From Puniceicoccales bacterium (GTDB taxonomy: Bacteria; Verrucomicrobiota; Verrucomicrobiia; Opitutales; JAIRKQ01): a stretch of DNA of 31,996 bases. The position numbers and the translations under genes are program-made. Below the pieces are notes generated by a model that was not told the DNA's origin, made no database searches, and saw only the letters and a list, made by a program, of their open reading frames with translations. Positions 1 to 7,281 of this stretch are shown in pieces (position 1 is the stretch's first letter; each line of letters opens with the position of its first letter). The stretch is from NCBI GenBank assembly GCA_031266155.1, contig JAISBO010000055.1, positions 1 to 31,996 on the forward strand, given 5' to 3'.

Positions 1-651
1 ATGAGTGCTCCAAAGCTAACGGTACTTTCCGGCAAGACGGCAAAAATTGTCATAGCCATGGAACTGCGCTATCCCCAGAGCTATGGGGACACACATTCCG
101 AAGTTGGTACGGGATATTCCGGGTTGGGTGCGTCGAGTTCCGCCGGAGTGACAATAACGGCCGGTACGCCACAAAATTTTACCACACGCAACGTCGGTGT
201 AGAAATGAGCGTGACTCCCATCGTCGAAATGGATGGCAGCATCAGTTTACAGCTTGAACCAAAAGTCACCGAATTCGAAGGGTTTGTTGAATATGGCGGA
301 GTGAATGTAGCCGTAACATCAGGAAATACGGTCACCATCCCATCCGGATTTTATCAGCCGATATTTTCAACGCGAGAAATCCACACGGAGGTCAATGTTT
401 TCGATGGGGCAACCGTTGTCATGGGGGGTCTAACCCGCGAAGAAGTAAAAGAGGTAAATGACAAAATCCCCATATTGGGAAACATTCCCCTGCTCGGCAG
501 ATTGTTTAGGTCGAAAAGTGAAACCATCCAGAAACGCAACCTATTGATTTTTGTCACTGCCCACACCATTTCTCCCCTGGGAAACAAAAAATTACTGCCC
601 AACGTGGATCAATCCCCGAACCACGTAGTCCCAAACCCAAGCCCCAAGTAA
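1..651 (+). CDS. Secretin, C-terminal part (Amuc_1098-like type IV pilus/T2SS outer-membrane channel); 5' end outside window
   Basis: This is the C-terminal 216 residues of an outer-membrane secretin, the multimeric channel through which type II secretion or type IV pilus substrates cross the outer membrane. The ATG at base 1 is not a credible start: the first residues (SAPKLTVLSGKTAKI, then a RYPQSY segment) match an internal conserved block of secretins, so the gene is cut by the window edge. The hallmark secretin end is present: VFDGATVVMGGL at about residues 132-143, then KIPILGNIPLLGRLFRS, then LLIFVTAHTISP near the C terminus. The style resembles the Akkermansia Amuc_1098 family rather than classical GspD (inference from memory of the family). 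No pilus gene follows it on the same strand. The next genes are convergent unknowns, so this is probably the last gene of its operon. Confidence 0.85.
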   Translation: MSAPKLTVLSGKTAKIVIAMELRYPQSYGDTHSEVGTGYSGLGASSSAGVTITAGTPQNFTTRNVGVEMSVTPIVEMDGSISLQLEPKVTEFEGFVEYGGVNVAVTSGNTVTIPSGFYQPIFSTREIHTEVNVFDGATVVMGGLTREEVKEVNDKIPILGNIPLLGRLFRSKSETIQKRNLLIFVTAHTISPLGNKKLLPNVDQSPNHVVPNPSPK

Positions 652-900
652 TTTGAAACGAGTGGGACAAAAGCCATGCAACCTTTCGAATTTGGAACTA
701 CATTACTACGATGCTTTATGGTGAAGTATATGGCTCTTTCGATGGAAGAATTTTTAAGAACACATGACGTATAATTTGTCGCCGGTCACTATTTCCGCAA
801 AGGTCTGTGAGAGCTCCTTCTGCCTAAGAAATATCATGCCACTTGCCAGTTTGATAATGGAATTGGCATTCTATCGGGAAAACGCAGGGGAAAAGGGCAC

Positions 901-1533
901 TTATGGACGAATATAGCATATGTTCATCATTGCCTCAATAGCTTTTCCTATTCCTCTTGTGTTTTTATATACTGGACCATCAAAACCATGGGGTTTCCAT
1001 ATATTAAATGATACAGGTTGGGTTGTGTTTGTCTTCACCTTGAAATGAGATCCGTTTGTATTAACCGTAATTTGGTCTGCATATTCCCCCAAAAAAACGT
1101 CTACAAAGTTTGCAAAGTCAGTGGCATCTACTCCTCCGCGGAGCAATCTGGAGTGTATACCTTCCAATGTTCCATGAAAGTGTTCCGAAACGGCAATAAG
1201 ATCTTGTTTTACTGTTACCGGTTCGAGGTCTGCTGGAAGTGTACTTTCTAATATGTTGGAAATTGTATAAGTCTTCTTGGAGTCACCTCGCTGGCTACTA
1301 TCTTTAAAATGCACCGTGTATACGCGACCATCAGGCGCAACCACCCCCGTGGTTAGTTCCTTATTTCCAGCGACTCTTTCTGTAAGATTCGCAAACCTAT
1401 TATTACTAATCCTAGCACCAACTATGCTCTCAAACAGAGCCCGGTCCTTATCTGACACACAAAACTTCGCGCCACCACGCTGATACTCTATTTTACCTTT
1501 AGTATCTGTTTTAACATATTGCATTCTTTCCAT
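901..1533 (-). CDS. Hypothetical protein, 210 aa, lineage-specific
   Basis: I do not recognise this protein. It begins MERMQYVKTDTKGK and is preceded by a very strong ribosome binding site (AAAGGAGGGG on the minus strand, about bases 1536-1545, four bases before the ATG), which makes it a convincing gene. It has no signal peptide or membrane segment. The composition is mixed polar with many Thr, Asn and Lys residues. It follows another unknown minus-strand gene (1643-1954) by about 110 bases, so the two may be co-transcribed, and it converges on the secretin gene at the left edge. The lack of recognisable domains, together with T3SS components elsewhere in the window, makes a secreted effector possible. 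Nothing in the sequence proves it. Confidence 0.6.
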   Translation of the reverse strand: MERMQYVKTDTKGKIEYQRGGAKFCVSDKDRALFESIVGARISNNRFANLTERVAGNKELTTGVVAPDGRVYTVHFKDSSQRGDSKKTYTISNILESTLPADLEPVTVKQDLIAVSEHFHGTLEGIHSRLLRGGVDATDFANFVDVFLGEYADQITVNTNGSHFKVKTNTTQPVSFNIWKPHGFDGPVYKNTRGIGKAIEAMMNICYIRP

Positions 1534-1642
1534 ATTCCCCTCCTTTTTAATGTTTTACCATAACCTAGGAAGGGACTGTACTCAAAAACTACGCCATGGC
1601 AATAATTTTTTTAATTTTTTTACTAAAAACCCTGGGGTGAAT

Positions 1643-1954
1643 TTATTCATAAATGCTAATGTCCAGTTCCACAAACCTAAATTGGACAAATCTTTCATTC
1701 TTTTCGAAGTCTACCTCTTGAGAAAAATTTATTTTCACCCCTTTAGCATCTCCCACCCAACCAGCCATTCGACGATCCTCACATGACCAACCAACCAGTT
1801 CCACATCTCGTATAAAAACTTGAATTAGTTTTTCACGCTCATTCTCATCGAGGGTATAATATTTTTTGGCTACGTCCTGGGAGGCAAGGCCTCTTACATT
1901 GCCTTTGGAAAAAATTTCTACCTCTACCGTATCCATATTACTTATACTGTTCAT
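1643..1954 (-). CDS. Hypothetical protein, 103 aa
   Basis: This is an unrecognised small acidic protein beginning MNSISNMDTVEVEIF. An AAAGGAT Shine-Dalgarno-like sequence lies about 4 bases upstream of the ATG on the minus strand (about bases 1958-1964), supporting this start. A second Met at residue 7 is possible. No membrane segment or known motif is visible. The middle is charged and probably helical (DENEREKLIQVFIRD). It lies upstream of and on the same strand as the 210-aa unknown gene, and downstream of a possible eroded coding remnant. It is probably one of a pair of lineage-specific genes. Confidence 0.5.
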   Translation of the reverse strand: MNSISNMDTVEVEIFSKGNVRGLASQDVAKKYYTLDENEREKLIQVFIRDVELVGWSCEDRRMAGWVGDAKGVKINFSQEVDFEKNERFVQFRFVELDISIYE

Positions 1955-2301
1955 AATTATCCTTTCTTAAGACCGCTTATCTAATTCTAAAGCTTCGTAT
2001 GGTTCAATTCGAAAGATTTTGTTTTGTCAATTATAAAATTAGAATTGGCAGCCGTAAGCTGATGGAATCTTGCAATTTCATAAGCTTTCTCAACAATTCC
2101 TCTCCATTGAGTCCTTCGATCTTGCAATCCACGTTAATATTTTTTAGGTACTTTTGACAAAACCTACCATCCCATAAATTCTTTTACTTGAAATGGTAAA
2201 TTCTCCAATCGGCACGGTGTTGGTACGTTGCCTTTGAGCATTTTGTCGCAACAAAACATTATACTTGACATGGGGCGGCAATTGTGGGATTAAATGCACC
2301 C
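1955..2301. other. Intergenic gap between divergent genes with a possible eroded ORF
   Basis: No intact gene is evident in this ~350-bp stretch. On the minus strand, 2031-2183 is an open 50-codon segment ending in TAA that reads like the C terminus of a protein: an amphipathic run containing DCKIEGLNGEELLRKLMKLQ. It has no good start. Another minus frame just upstream reads LPFQVKEFMGW before a stop, so the whole could be a frameshifted gene remnant. Near comM, a TATACT (2260-2265) resembles a -10 box, but no well-spaced -35 is visible. Confidence 0.25.
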
Positions 2302-3822
2302 ATGTTATCCACGGTCCAGTCCTGTGCATTGCGAGGTATTGACGCTGTTAATATCGCCGTTGAGGTTAATTCCGGCGAGCGGGGGGATTTAAAATTTATA
2401 ATCGTTGGGTTGCCCGACGCGGCCATAAAGGAATCCTGTGACAGGATATTTTCTGCACTTGTAAACAGCGGATATGCCATTCCCCATACCAGAACGACCG
2501 TAAACCTAGCACCTTCCTATATCAAGAAAGAAGGATCTTTCTACGACCTACCCATCGCCCTCGGTGTAATCCAGAGCACAGGGCAATCTTTCCTCCCTAA
2601 TTTGAGTGAATTCATAGTCGCAGGAGAACTGGGGCTATCTGGGAAAATTCGAGAAATCAAGGGCGGCCTAACCTTTGCCATAAAAGCCAAAAAGGAGGGG
2701 AAAAATTTGCTATTACCCGTGGAGGCCGCCCAGGAGGCATCATTTGTCGATGGTGTGGAAATTTTTGCAGTGAGTAACCTAAACGAAGCGGTTAAATTTT
2801 TGACCGGACAGATAAAATTAGATCCCCTGGAACATAGAAACTTTCTCAGCCTGCTAAAAAGTGAAGATCGTCTAGACTTTTCCGAAGTGAAAGGCCAAGA
2901 AAGTTTACGTAGAGCCGTAGAAATAGCCGTTGCTGGAGCCCATAATATTCTAATGATTGGGCCTCCCGGCGCCGGGAAATCGATGATTGCCAAACGTATT
3001 CCGGGCATAATGTCCATGCCCACCTTCGATGAATTTTTGGAAACGATGAGCATTTATTCGGCGGCAGGATTGCTCATGGCAGAAAAAAATGCCCATTTCG
3101 AGCGTCCATTCCGGTCTCCCCACCACACGATTAGCAACGCAGGTTTGCTTGGAGGAGGCAGCATTCCATGCCCGGGAGAGATTTCACTGGCCCACAACGG
3201 GGTGTTGTTTTTGGATGAGCTATCGGAATTCCGCCGCACAACCCTAGAGTCTTTGCGCCAACCGTTGGAAGATGGCAACGTGACAATTTCCAGGAGTTCC
3301 GGGAAAGTCAATTTCCCCTGCCAAACGATGATTGTTGGAGCAATGAATCCATGCCCATGCGGATATTTAGGGGACAAAACACACAGGTGCAAATGCAGCC
3401 ATTTGGATATTCAGCGGTATAGGTCCCGCATTAGTGGACCGATGATGGATAGGTTCGACATACAGATAAACGTTCCTGCTGTCTCGATAGAAGATATTCA
3501 GTCAAAAAAATTTTCCGAATCGTCCACGGACATACGGGTTCGCGTAGAAAAAGCATCGAAAATTCAAACGGAACGCTTCAAATCTTCGAAAGATGGACGC
3601 AATGCCTACATGTCCCACGGCGAAGTGGTGAAATTTTGCGGGGTAGATGGAGAATCATCCGACCTGTTGGCGGCGGCTATGAAACAACTAGGCCTTTCCG
3701 CCAGAGCCTACGATAAAATCTTAAAAGTTAGTCGCACCATCGCAGATTTGGAATGCGAAGAAAAAATTTTACCCCATCACATTTTAGAATCCATTCAGTA
3801 CCGTTCCCTAGAGAGAGCATAG
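2302..3822 (+). CDS. comM: ComM/YifB-family Mg-chelatase-like AAA+ ATPase
   Basis: This is a YifB/ComM family ATPase, a hexameric AAA+ helicase-like protein that promotes branch migration during natural transformation and recombination. With the ATG at 2302 the product is 506 aa, the usual family length. An upstream GTG at 2284 would add six residues that do not fit the family N terminus (normally ML..V.S..L.GIDA). The N-terminal Lon-like domain contains [12 protein letters not shown]. Walker A GPPGAGKS begins near residue 220 and Walker B GVLFLDEL near 301. A Cys-rich segment, [16 protein letters not shown], lies near 350-365, and the Mg-chelatase C-terminal helical domain follows. It stands alone, with divergent unknown genes upstream and an FkbM-type gene about 100 bases downstream. 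Confidence 0.93.
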   Translation: MLSTVQSCALRGIDAVNIAVEVNSGERGDLKFIIVGLPDAAIKESCDRIFSALVNSGYAIPHTRTTVNLAPSYIKKEGSFYDLPIALGVIQSTGQSFLPNLSEFIVAGELGLSGKIREIKGGLTFAIKAKKEGKNLLLPVEAAQEASFVDGVEIFAVSNLNEAVKFLTGQIKLDPLEHRNFLSLLKSEDRLDFSEVKGQESLRRAVEIAVAGAHNILMIGPPGAGKSMIAKRIPGIMSMPTFDEFLETMSIYSAAGLLMAEKNAHFERPFRSPHHTISNAGLLGGGSIPCPGEISLAHNGVLFLDELSEFRRTTLESLRQPLEDGNVTISRSSGKVNFPCQTMIVGAMNPCPCGYLGDKTHRCKCSHLDIQRYRSRISGPMMDRFDIQINVPAVSIEDIQSKKFSESSTDIRVRVEKASKIQTERFKSSKDGRNAYMSHGEVVKFCGVDGESSDLLAAAMKQLGLSARAYDKILKVSRTIADLECEEKILPHHILESIQYRSLERA

Positions 3823-3923
3823 ATTGACGACCGCAAAAAGCCTCCCATAGAAAAGAATATAATAAAACACTGGCAGTAAAAAAATATTTGCCTTTCCTTG
3901 AATAAAGACCACATGGAAGAGCA

Positions 3924-4811
3924 ATGATGCACAAAAAACATAATATTTTGATAGTATTCCTTTTGTCTGTACTGTGTGCAGTTTCAATTTCTTTTCATGT
4001 TAATCATAAAAGGTTGAAAAGAGCAGCTGCAAGGCCTATGCAAGGTAGCATGGCAAATAGTTTTTTCTTTGGGAAACGCGCATTAACTATAATGAAATAT
4101 TTCGCTCCGAAAAACGTCGTTGATAAAAATCTCGTCCGAATTGGTCGTGACTATGATGGGGGATATATTATGGTAGATGACTTCAGTAAGTGTGATGCTG
4201 CCTATAGCTTTGGAATTTCCCAGGATGTTTCATGGGACCTTGATATCGCGAAAAGAGGAATTGACGTATTTATGTACGACCACACAATAGAAGGACTACC
4301 ACTACAAAATGGGCATTTTCATTTTTTCAAAACTGGAATTTGTGGTACATCTGGGGAAGATACGAACTTAAAAACATTTGAAGAAATTTTAACCGCGAAT
4401 GGTCATATGACCAACAAAAACCTTATCTTAAAGATTGACGTCGAGGGGGCAGAGTGGGAATCTTTTAGCAAAACACCAAGCGAAACTATAGAGAATTTTG
4501 CACAAATAGTAGTTGAATTTCATGGAGTAGATAATGTTTGCGATGAAAATAAATTCAACGCCATGCTAAACGTGTTTGAAAAATTAAACACAACACATCA
4601 GGTCGTACATGTTCACGCCAATAACTATGGCACTTTTGATATCATTGGAGGGATTCCGTTACCCAACACATTTGAGATTACCTATTTGCGCAAAAGAGAT
4701 AATCAATTTGTTTCTAGTCATAAATGTTATCCGGTACAGAACTTAGACATGCCAAATAATCCCAATGCAGCAGATTTTTTCCTAGGTTTTTATGGTATGT
4801 TTGCGAATTGA
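3924..4811 (+). CDS. Membrane-anchored FkbM-type methyltransferase
   Basis: The protein is 295 aa with tandem ATGs at 3924 and 3927. A GGAAGAG Shine-Dalgarno at about 3915-3921 sits better for the second. Residues ~7-25 (ILIVFLLSVLCAVSISF) form a hydrophobic signal-anchor or uncleaved signal peptide. The rest resembles FkbM-family SAM-dependent methyltransferases: a DYDGGYIMVDD segment near residues 77-87, then an SFGIS segment, then the diagnostic KIDVEGAEWESF near 171. The family O-methylates sugars and polyketides. The substrate here is unknown, and a membrane-anchored form could act on an envelope glycan. It stands alone between comM and fabV. The overall family is fairly sure, the topology is an inference. 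Confidence 0.75.
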   Translation: MMHKKHNILIVFLLSVLCAVSISFHVNHKRLKRAAARPMQGSMANSFFFGKRALTIMKYFAPKNVVDKNLVRIGRDYDGGYIMVDDFSKCDAAYSFGISQDVSWDLDIAKRGIDVFMYDHTIEGLPLQNGHFHFFKTGICGTSGEDTNLKTFEEILTANGHMTNKNLILKIDVEGAEWESFSKTPSETIENFAQIVVEFHGVDNVCDENKFNAMLNVFEKLNTTHQVVHVHANNYGTFDIIGGIPLPNTFEITYLRKRDNQFVSSHKCYPVQNLDMPNNPNAADFFLGFYGMFAN

Positions 4812-4906
4812 TAAAATTAACCTAACCTGAATCATAGCAAAATTATTGGAGGCAAAACATATCGTAATTGACTATTAGGTCTTTTCGGTTACGGTTTCCG
4901 AAAAAT

Positions 4907-6076
4907 ATGATTATTAAACCTAAAACACGCGGTTTCATATCCCTAACGGCTCATCCCAAGGGCTGCGAAGAAAACGTAAGGCAGCAAATTGCATTTGCAG
5001 AAAAACACGGTATTCCCAATGCTCCAAAAAATGTCCTGGTCATTGGAGCTTCCACAGGCTATGGTTTGGCAAGCAGAATTGCACTGGCCTTCGGCGGCAG
5101 AGCAAACACCATAGGAATATCTTTTGAGCGTCCATCCGAAAAAGACAAACCTGCCTCCGCTGGCTGGTATAACTCGATCGCTTTCAAAAAATTTGCAGAA
5201 CAGCGTGGTCTGTTGGCAGAAAATGTAAACGGCGATGCTTTTTCATCCGAGGTGAAAGAGCGAGTAATAGATTTGATAAAGCAAAAATTTGGACAGATAG
5301 ACTGTGTGGTGTATAGCCTAGCTTCCCCAAAAAGAACAGACCCTTTTACCGGTGAGGTTTTTAAATCAGTCCTTAAGCCCGTAGAAGAACCTTTTACGGG
5401 AAAAACCATCAATGTCGACAGGGAAGAAGTCCACGAAGTAACCATCGAGCCAGCTACGGCAGAAGAAGTACGGGCAACGGAAAAAGTAATGGGGGGGGAA
5501 GATTGGGAATTGTGGATACAGGCCCTTTACAATGAAAAGTTATTGGCAAACGGCACCAAAACCGTCGCCTATTCATACATTGGACCTGAAATCACCTGGC
5601 CAATCTATACAAATGGAACCATAGGAGCCGCCAAGGATGATTTAATGCGGGCAATGGAAGCGATAAAGTTTATATTAGCTGATATCGAAGGACAAGCAAT
5701 TATTTCCGTAAATAAAGCCGTCGTAACCCAGGCTAGTGCCGCCATTCCAGTGGTTCCTTTGTATATTTCAATCCTTTTCAAAATTATGAAAGAAAAAGGG
5801 ATTCACGAAGGGTGCATAGAACAAATGGTCAGATTGTTTGGCGAAAGATTGTATGGATCCCATGTCGGTAAATCCTTGGATGAACATGGGCGTATTCGAT
5901 TGGATGACCTCGAACTAAGCCGAGATGTTCAAGATGCCGTCGCCAAAATTTGGCCGAAAATTTCTACGGAAAATTTGAAAGAGTTTTCAGACATAGATGG
6001 ATATAAGCAAGAGTTTTCGAAACTTTTTGGTTTTGGATTAGCTTCCATAGATTACGACGAAGATGTCGAAATTTAA
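4907..6076 (+). CDS. fabV: Trans-2-enoyl-[ACP] reductase (NADH), FabV type
   Basis: FabV is the NADH-dependent enoyl-ACP/enoyl-CoA reductase that completes each cycle of fatty-acid elongation. The ATG at 4907 gives 389 aa beginning MIIKPKTRGF, the canonical FabV N terminus. An upstream in-frame TTG at 4868 would add 13 atypical residues. The NAD-binding loop VLVIGASTGYGLASR lies near residues 43-57. The FabV-specific Tyr-x8-Lys catalytic motif is intact (Y234 and K243, in WPIYTNGTIGAAKDDL). The C-terminal region matches the family (EHGRIRLDDLELSRDVQ). A GGAGG at 4848-4852 is too far from either start, which is odd. It is followed 76 bases later by the T3SS needle-like gene, which has its own promoter. 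Confidence 0.95.
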   Translation: MIIKPKTRGFISLTAHPKGCEENVRQQIAFAEKHGIPNAPKNVLVIGASTGYGLASRIALAFGGRANTIGISFERPSEKDKPASAGWYNSIAFKKFAEQRGLLAENVNGDAFSSEVKERVIDLIKQKFGQIDCVVYSLASPKRTDPFTGEVFKSVLKPVEEPFTGKTINVDREEVHEVTIEPATAEEVRATEKVMGGEDWELWIQALYNEKLLANGTKTVAYSYIGPEITWPIYTNGTIGAAKDDLMRAMEAIKFILADIEGQAIISVNKAVVTQASAAIPVVPLYISILFKIMKEKGIHEGCIEQMVRLFGERLYGSHVGKSLDEHGRIRLDDLELSRDVQDAVAKIWPKISTENLKEFSDIDGYKQEFSKLFGFGLASIDYDEDVEI

Positions 6077-6097
6077 TTTTATCTTTTCAAAAAAATA

Positions 6098-6146
6098 TTG
6101 ACAATGTTTTGTTTAATATTTAGCATTTATTGAATCAAAAAAGGAG
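6098..6146 (+). promoter_or_regulatory. Promoter and ribosome binding site of the needle-like gene
   Basis: A perfect -35 TTGACA (6098-6103) is followed after 17 bases by TAGCAT (6121-6126, a 4/6 match to the -10 consensus). AAGGAG at 6141-6146 sits six bases before the ATG at 6153. This suggests the small gene is transcribed independently of fabV and translated strongly, as expected for an abundant structural subunit. Confidence 0.55.
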
Positions 6147-6152
6147 TTAATA

Positions 6153-6425
6153 ATGCCAGCAACACACATACCTATTTCTAATCCAGACGAAACGACAGCA
6201 ACCCTCGCTAGAATTTACGCTCTTCTAGCAAGTTGCGTTAGAACGAGCGAAACAGGGTTAAATTCTGCCATTAAGCAGTTGGAAAATAGTGAGAACATTG
6301 GCCAGGAACAGATGCTTGCGCTACAGGCCAAGATTCAAGCATGGGGGAATTTAACCACCACATGCACCGGTCTATTGCGTGCCGTCGGAGATGCCATGAA
6401 GTCAACGGCACAAAATGTTCGGTAA
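6153..6425 (+). CDS. sctF: Probable type III secretion needle subunit (SctF/YscF-like)
   Basis: This 90-aa protein has no signal peptide. Its C-terminal half reads NSAIKQLE, LQAKIQAWGNL, LLRAVGDAMKS. From memory this lines up with YscF/PrgI-type needle subunits, which have N-x-x-I-x-x-L, then L-Q-x-x-I-x-x-W, then an (I/L)(V/L)R-x-(M/V)-x-D-x-M-K-x helix before the C terminus at 80-90 aa. Needle subunits polymerise into the extracellular T3SS needle and are kept soluble by a dedicated chaperone pair. The next gene encodes a TPR protein, as YscG-type needle chaperones are. A strong SD and a dedicated promoter fit high expression. The rest of the apparatus is not in this window. Alternatives are a WXG100-like or another short helical secreted protein. 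Confidence 0.65.
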   Translation: MPATHIPISNPDETTATLARIYALLASCVRTSETGLNSAIKQLENSENIGQEQMLALQAKIQAWGNLTTTCTGLLRAVGDAMKSTAQNVR

Positions 6426-6450
6426 TTAGTTTGGTGGATTAGTAATGTAG

Positions 6451-6873
6451 ATGGACAATATACCAAGTGAAACACCGAAAAGCGACTTACCTGTTTCTAC
6501 GGAGATAGTTCGATGCTTGATGGATATTGGTTATGTTGCCACTGGCCGTGGATTACAGTCACAGGCCACAAACATTTTCAATGGGATAGTTGCCGCACGG
6601 CCCAGTAGCGAATTGCCGTTGATAGGTCTTGCCATTTGTAAGCTCAATTTTGGATACGTCGTCGATGCAGCCAAAATTCTTGCTGAACAAGCATTGAGGT
6701 TAAACCCTGACAGTGGACTAGCCAAGTGCTTTCTAGCAGTTGCCATCAGAGCATTAGGAAAGGAAAAGGAAGCGTGTGATCTAATGCACCAGGTATGCAA
6801 CGATACTACCGCTGAACCAGCCGCCAAGGCCATGGCAGAATCATTTCTTGGCGGTCAAGATGTTTCATCGTAG
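6451..6873 (+). CDS. TPR protein, likely needle-subunit chaperone (SctG/YscG-like)
   Basis: This 140-aa, all-helical protein has TPR-like repeats: a degenerate one around residues 20-50 (YVATGRGLQSQATNIFNGIV), one around 55-85 containing a P-x-x-G-L-A pattern, and one around 85-115 (ALRLNPDSGLAKCFLAVAIR). It starts 25 bases after the needle-like gene and is presumably co-transcribed. No strong SD is visible, so translation may be coupled. YscG-family chaperones are small TPR proteins that wrap the needle subunit's C-terminal helix before secretion. The pairing with the needle-like gene is the main reason for the functional call, and the TPR fold alone would be non-specific. Confidence 0.55.
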   Translation: MDNIPSETPKSDLPVSTEIVRCLMDIGYVATGRGLQSQATNIFNGIVAARPSSELPLIGLAICKLNFGYVVDAAKILAEQALRLNPDSGLAKCFLAVAIRALGKEKEACDLMHQVCNDTTAEPAAKAMAESFLGGQDVSS

Positions 6874-7112
6874 ATTATGAATGGTCAGATTTCATAGGAA
6901 AATTGGCAGGGACCCCAAAAAATAAGAAAAGATGGCAGCATTTCTTTGATTTGGGAAATGGTGGGAAAAAACTCATGGAGAAATTTTCCCCAAAAATTCA
7001 TAGAGATAGGGCCCAGTCGTATGGACACCATTGGCTAATTTACATGTGGCCAAATGTCCCAAGAAGCAAGCGAACCGCCTATGCCTAGGAACACCAAAAT
7101 GCAATATTTTTT

Positions 7113-7127
7113 GTGAAAATTTTTCAC
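7113..7127. repeat. Perfect 7-1-7 palindrome GTGAAAATTTTTCAC
   Basis: GTGAAAA and TTTTCAC flank a single T. It lies about 155-170 bases upstream of the cytidylate-kinase-like gene and is too short, with too small a loop, to be a terminator. It resembles a dimeric-regulator operator. No cognate regulator is encoded nearby, so this is structural evidence only. Confidence 0.4.
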
Positions 7128-7244
7128 GAAGACAATAATATCCCATGGCCCTCCTACTTGCTTGCAAAGCGTAAAACGATAAAAATTCATTTGTGCGTTT
7201 TAGGTTTGAACAAAAAAATAGCTTTCTGTAGAAATAAAAAAAAC

Positions 7245-7271
7245 TTGCGATGTTTTAAACATCTTTACAAT
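7245..7271 (+). promoter_or_regulatory. Candidate promoter with operator-like palindrome GATGTTTTAAACATC
   Basis: A -35-like TTGCGA (7245-7250) and a -10-like TACAAT (7266-7271) are 15 bases apart. The perfect 7-1-7 palindrome at 7249-7263 fills the spacer between them. A repressor bound there would block RNA polymerase, so the arrangement looks like a classical operator. The short spacer lowers confidence in the promoter. Confidence 0.4.
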
Positions 7272-7281
7272 TTGTGTTCAT

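Larger units (their letters stand above)
6874..7281. other. Intergenic region with two palindromes and a promoter
   Basis: This ~400-bp stretch holds no convincing gene. An open frame at 6903-7088 starting with TTG has no SD and an implausible composition. The first half contains an imperfect AT-rich inverted repeat around 6977-6995. The second half contains two perfect 15-bp palindromes (7113-7127 and 7249-7263) and a candidate promoter for the downstream cytidylate-kinase-like gene. Confidence 0.5.

Noticed and set aside
676..774. Short ATG frame after the left-edge secretin (32 codons)
   Set aside because: No SD, no recognisable content, and the region is a convergent spacer.
6903..7088. 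Open frame of about 60 codons after the TPR gene
   Set aside because: TTG start, no SD, Trp/Lys-rich implausible composition, and an equally long frame on the other strand.
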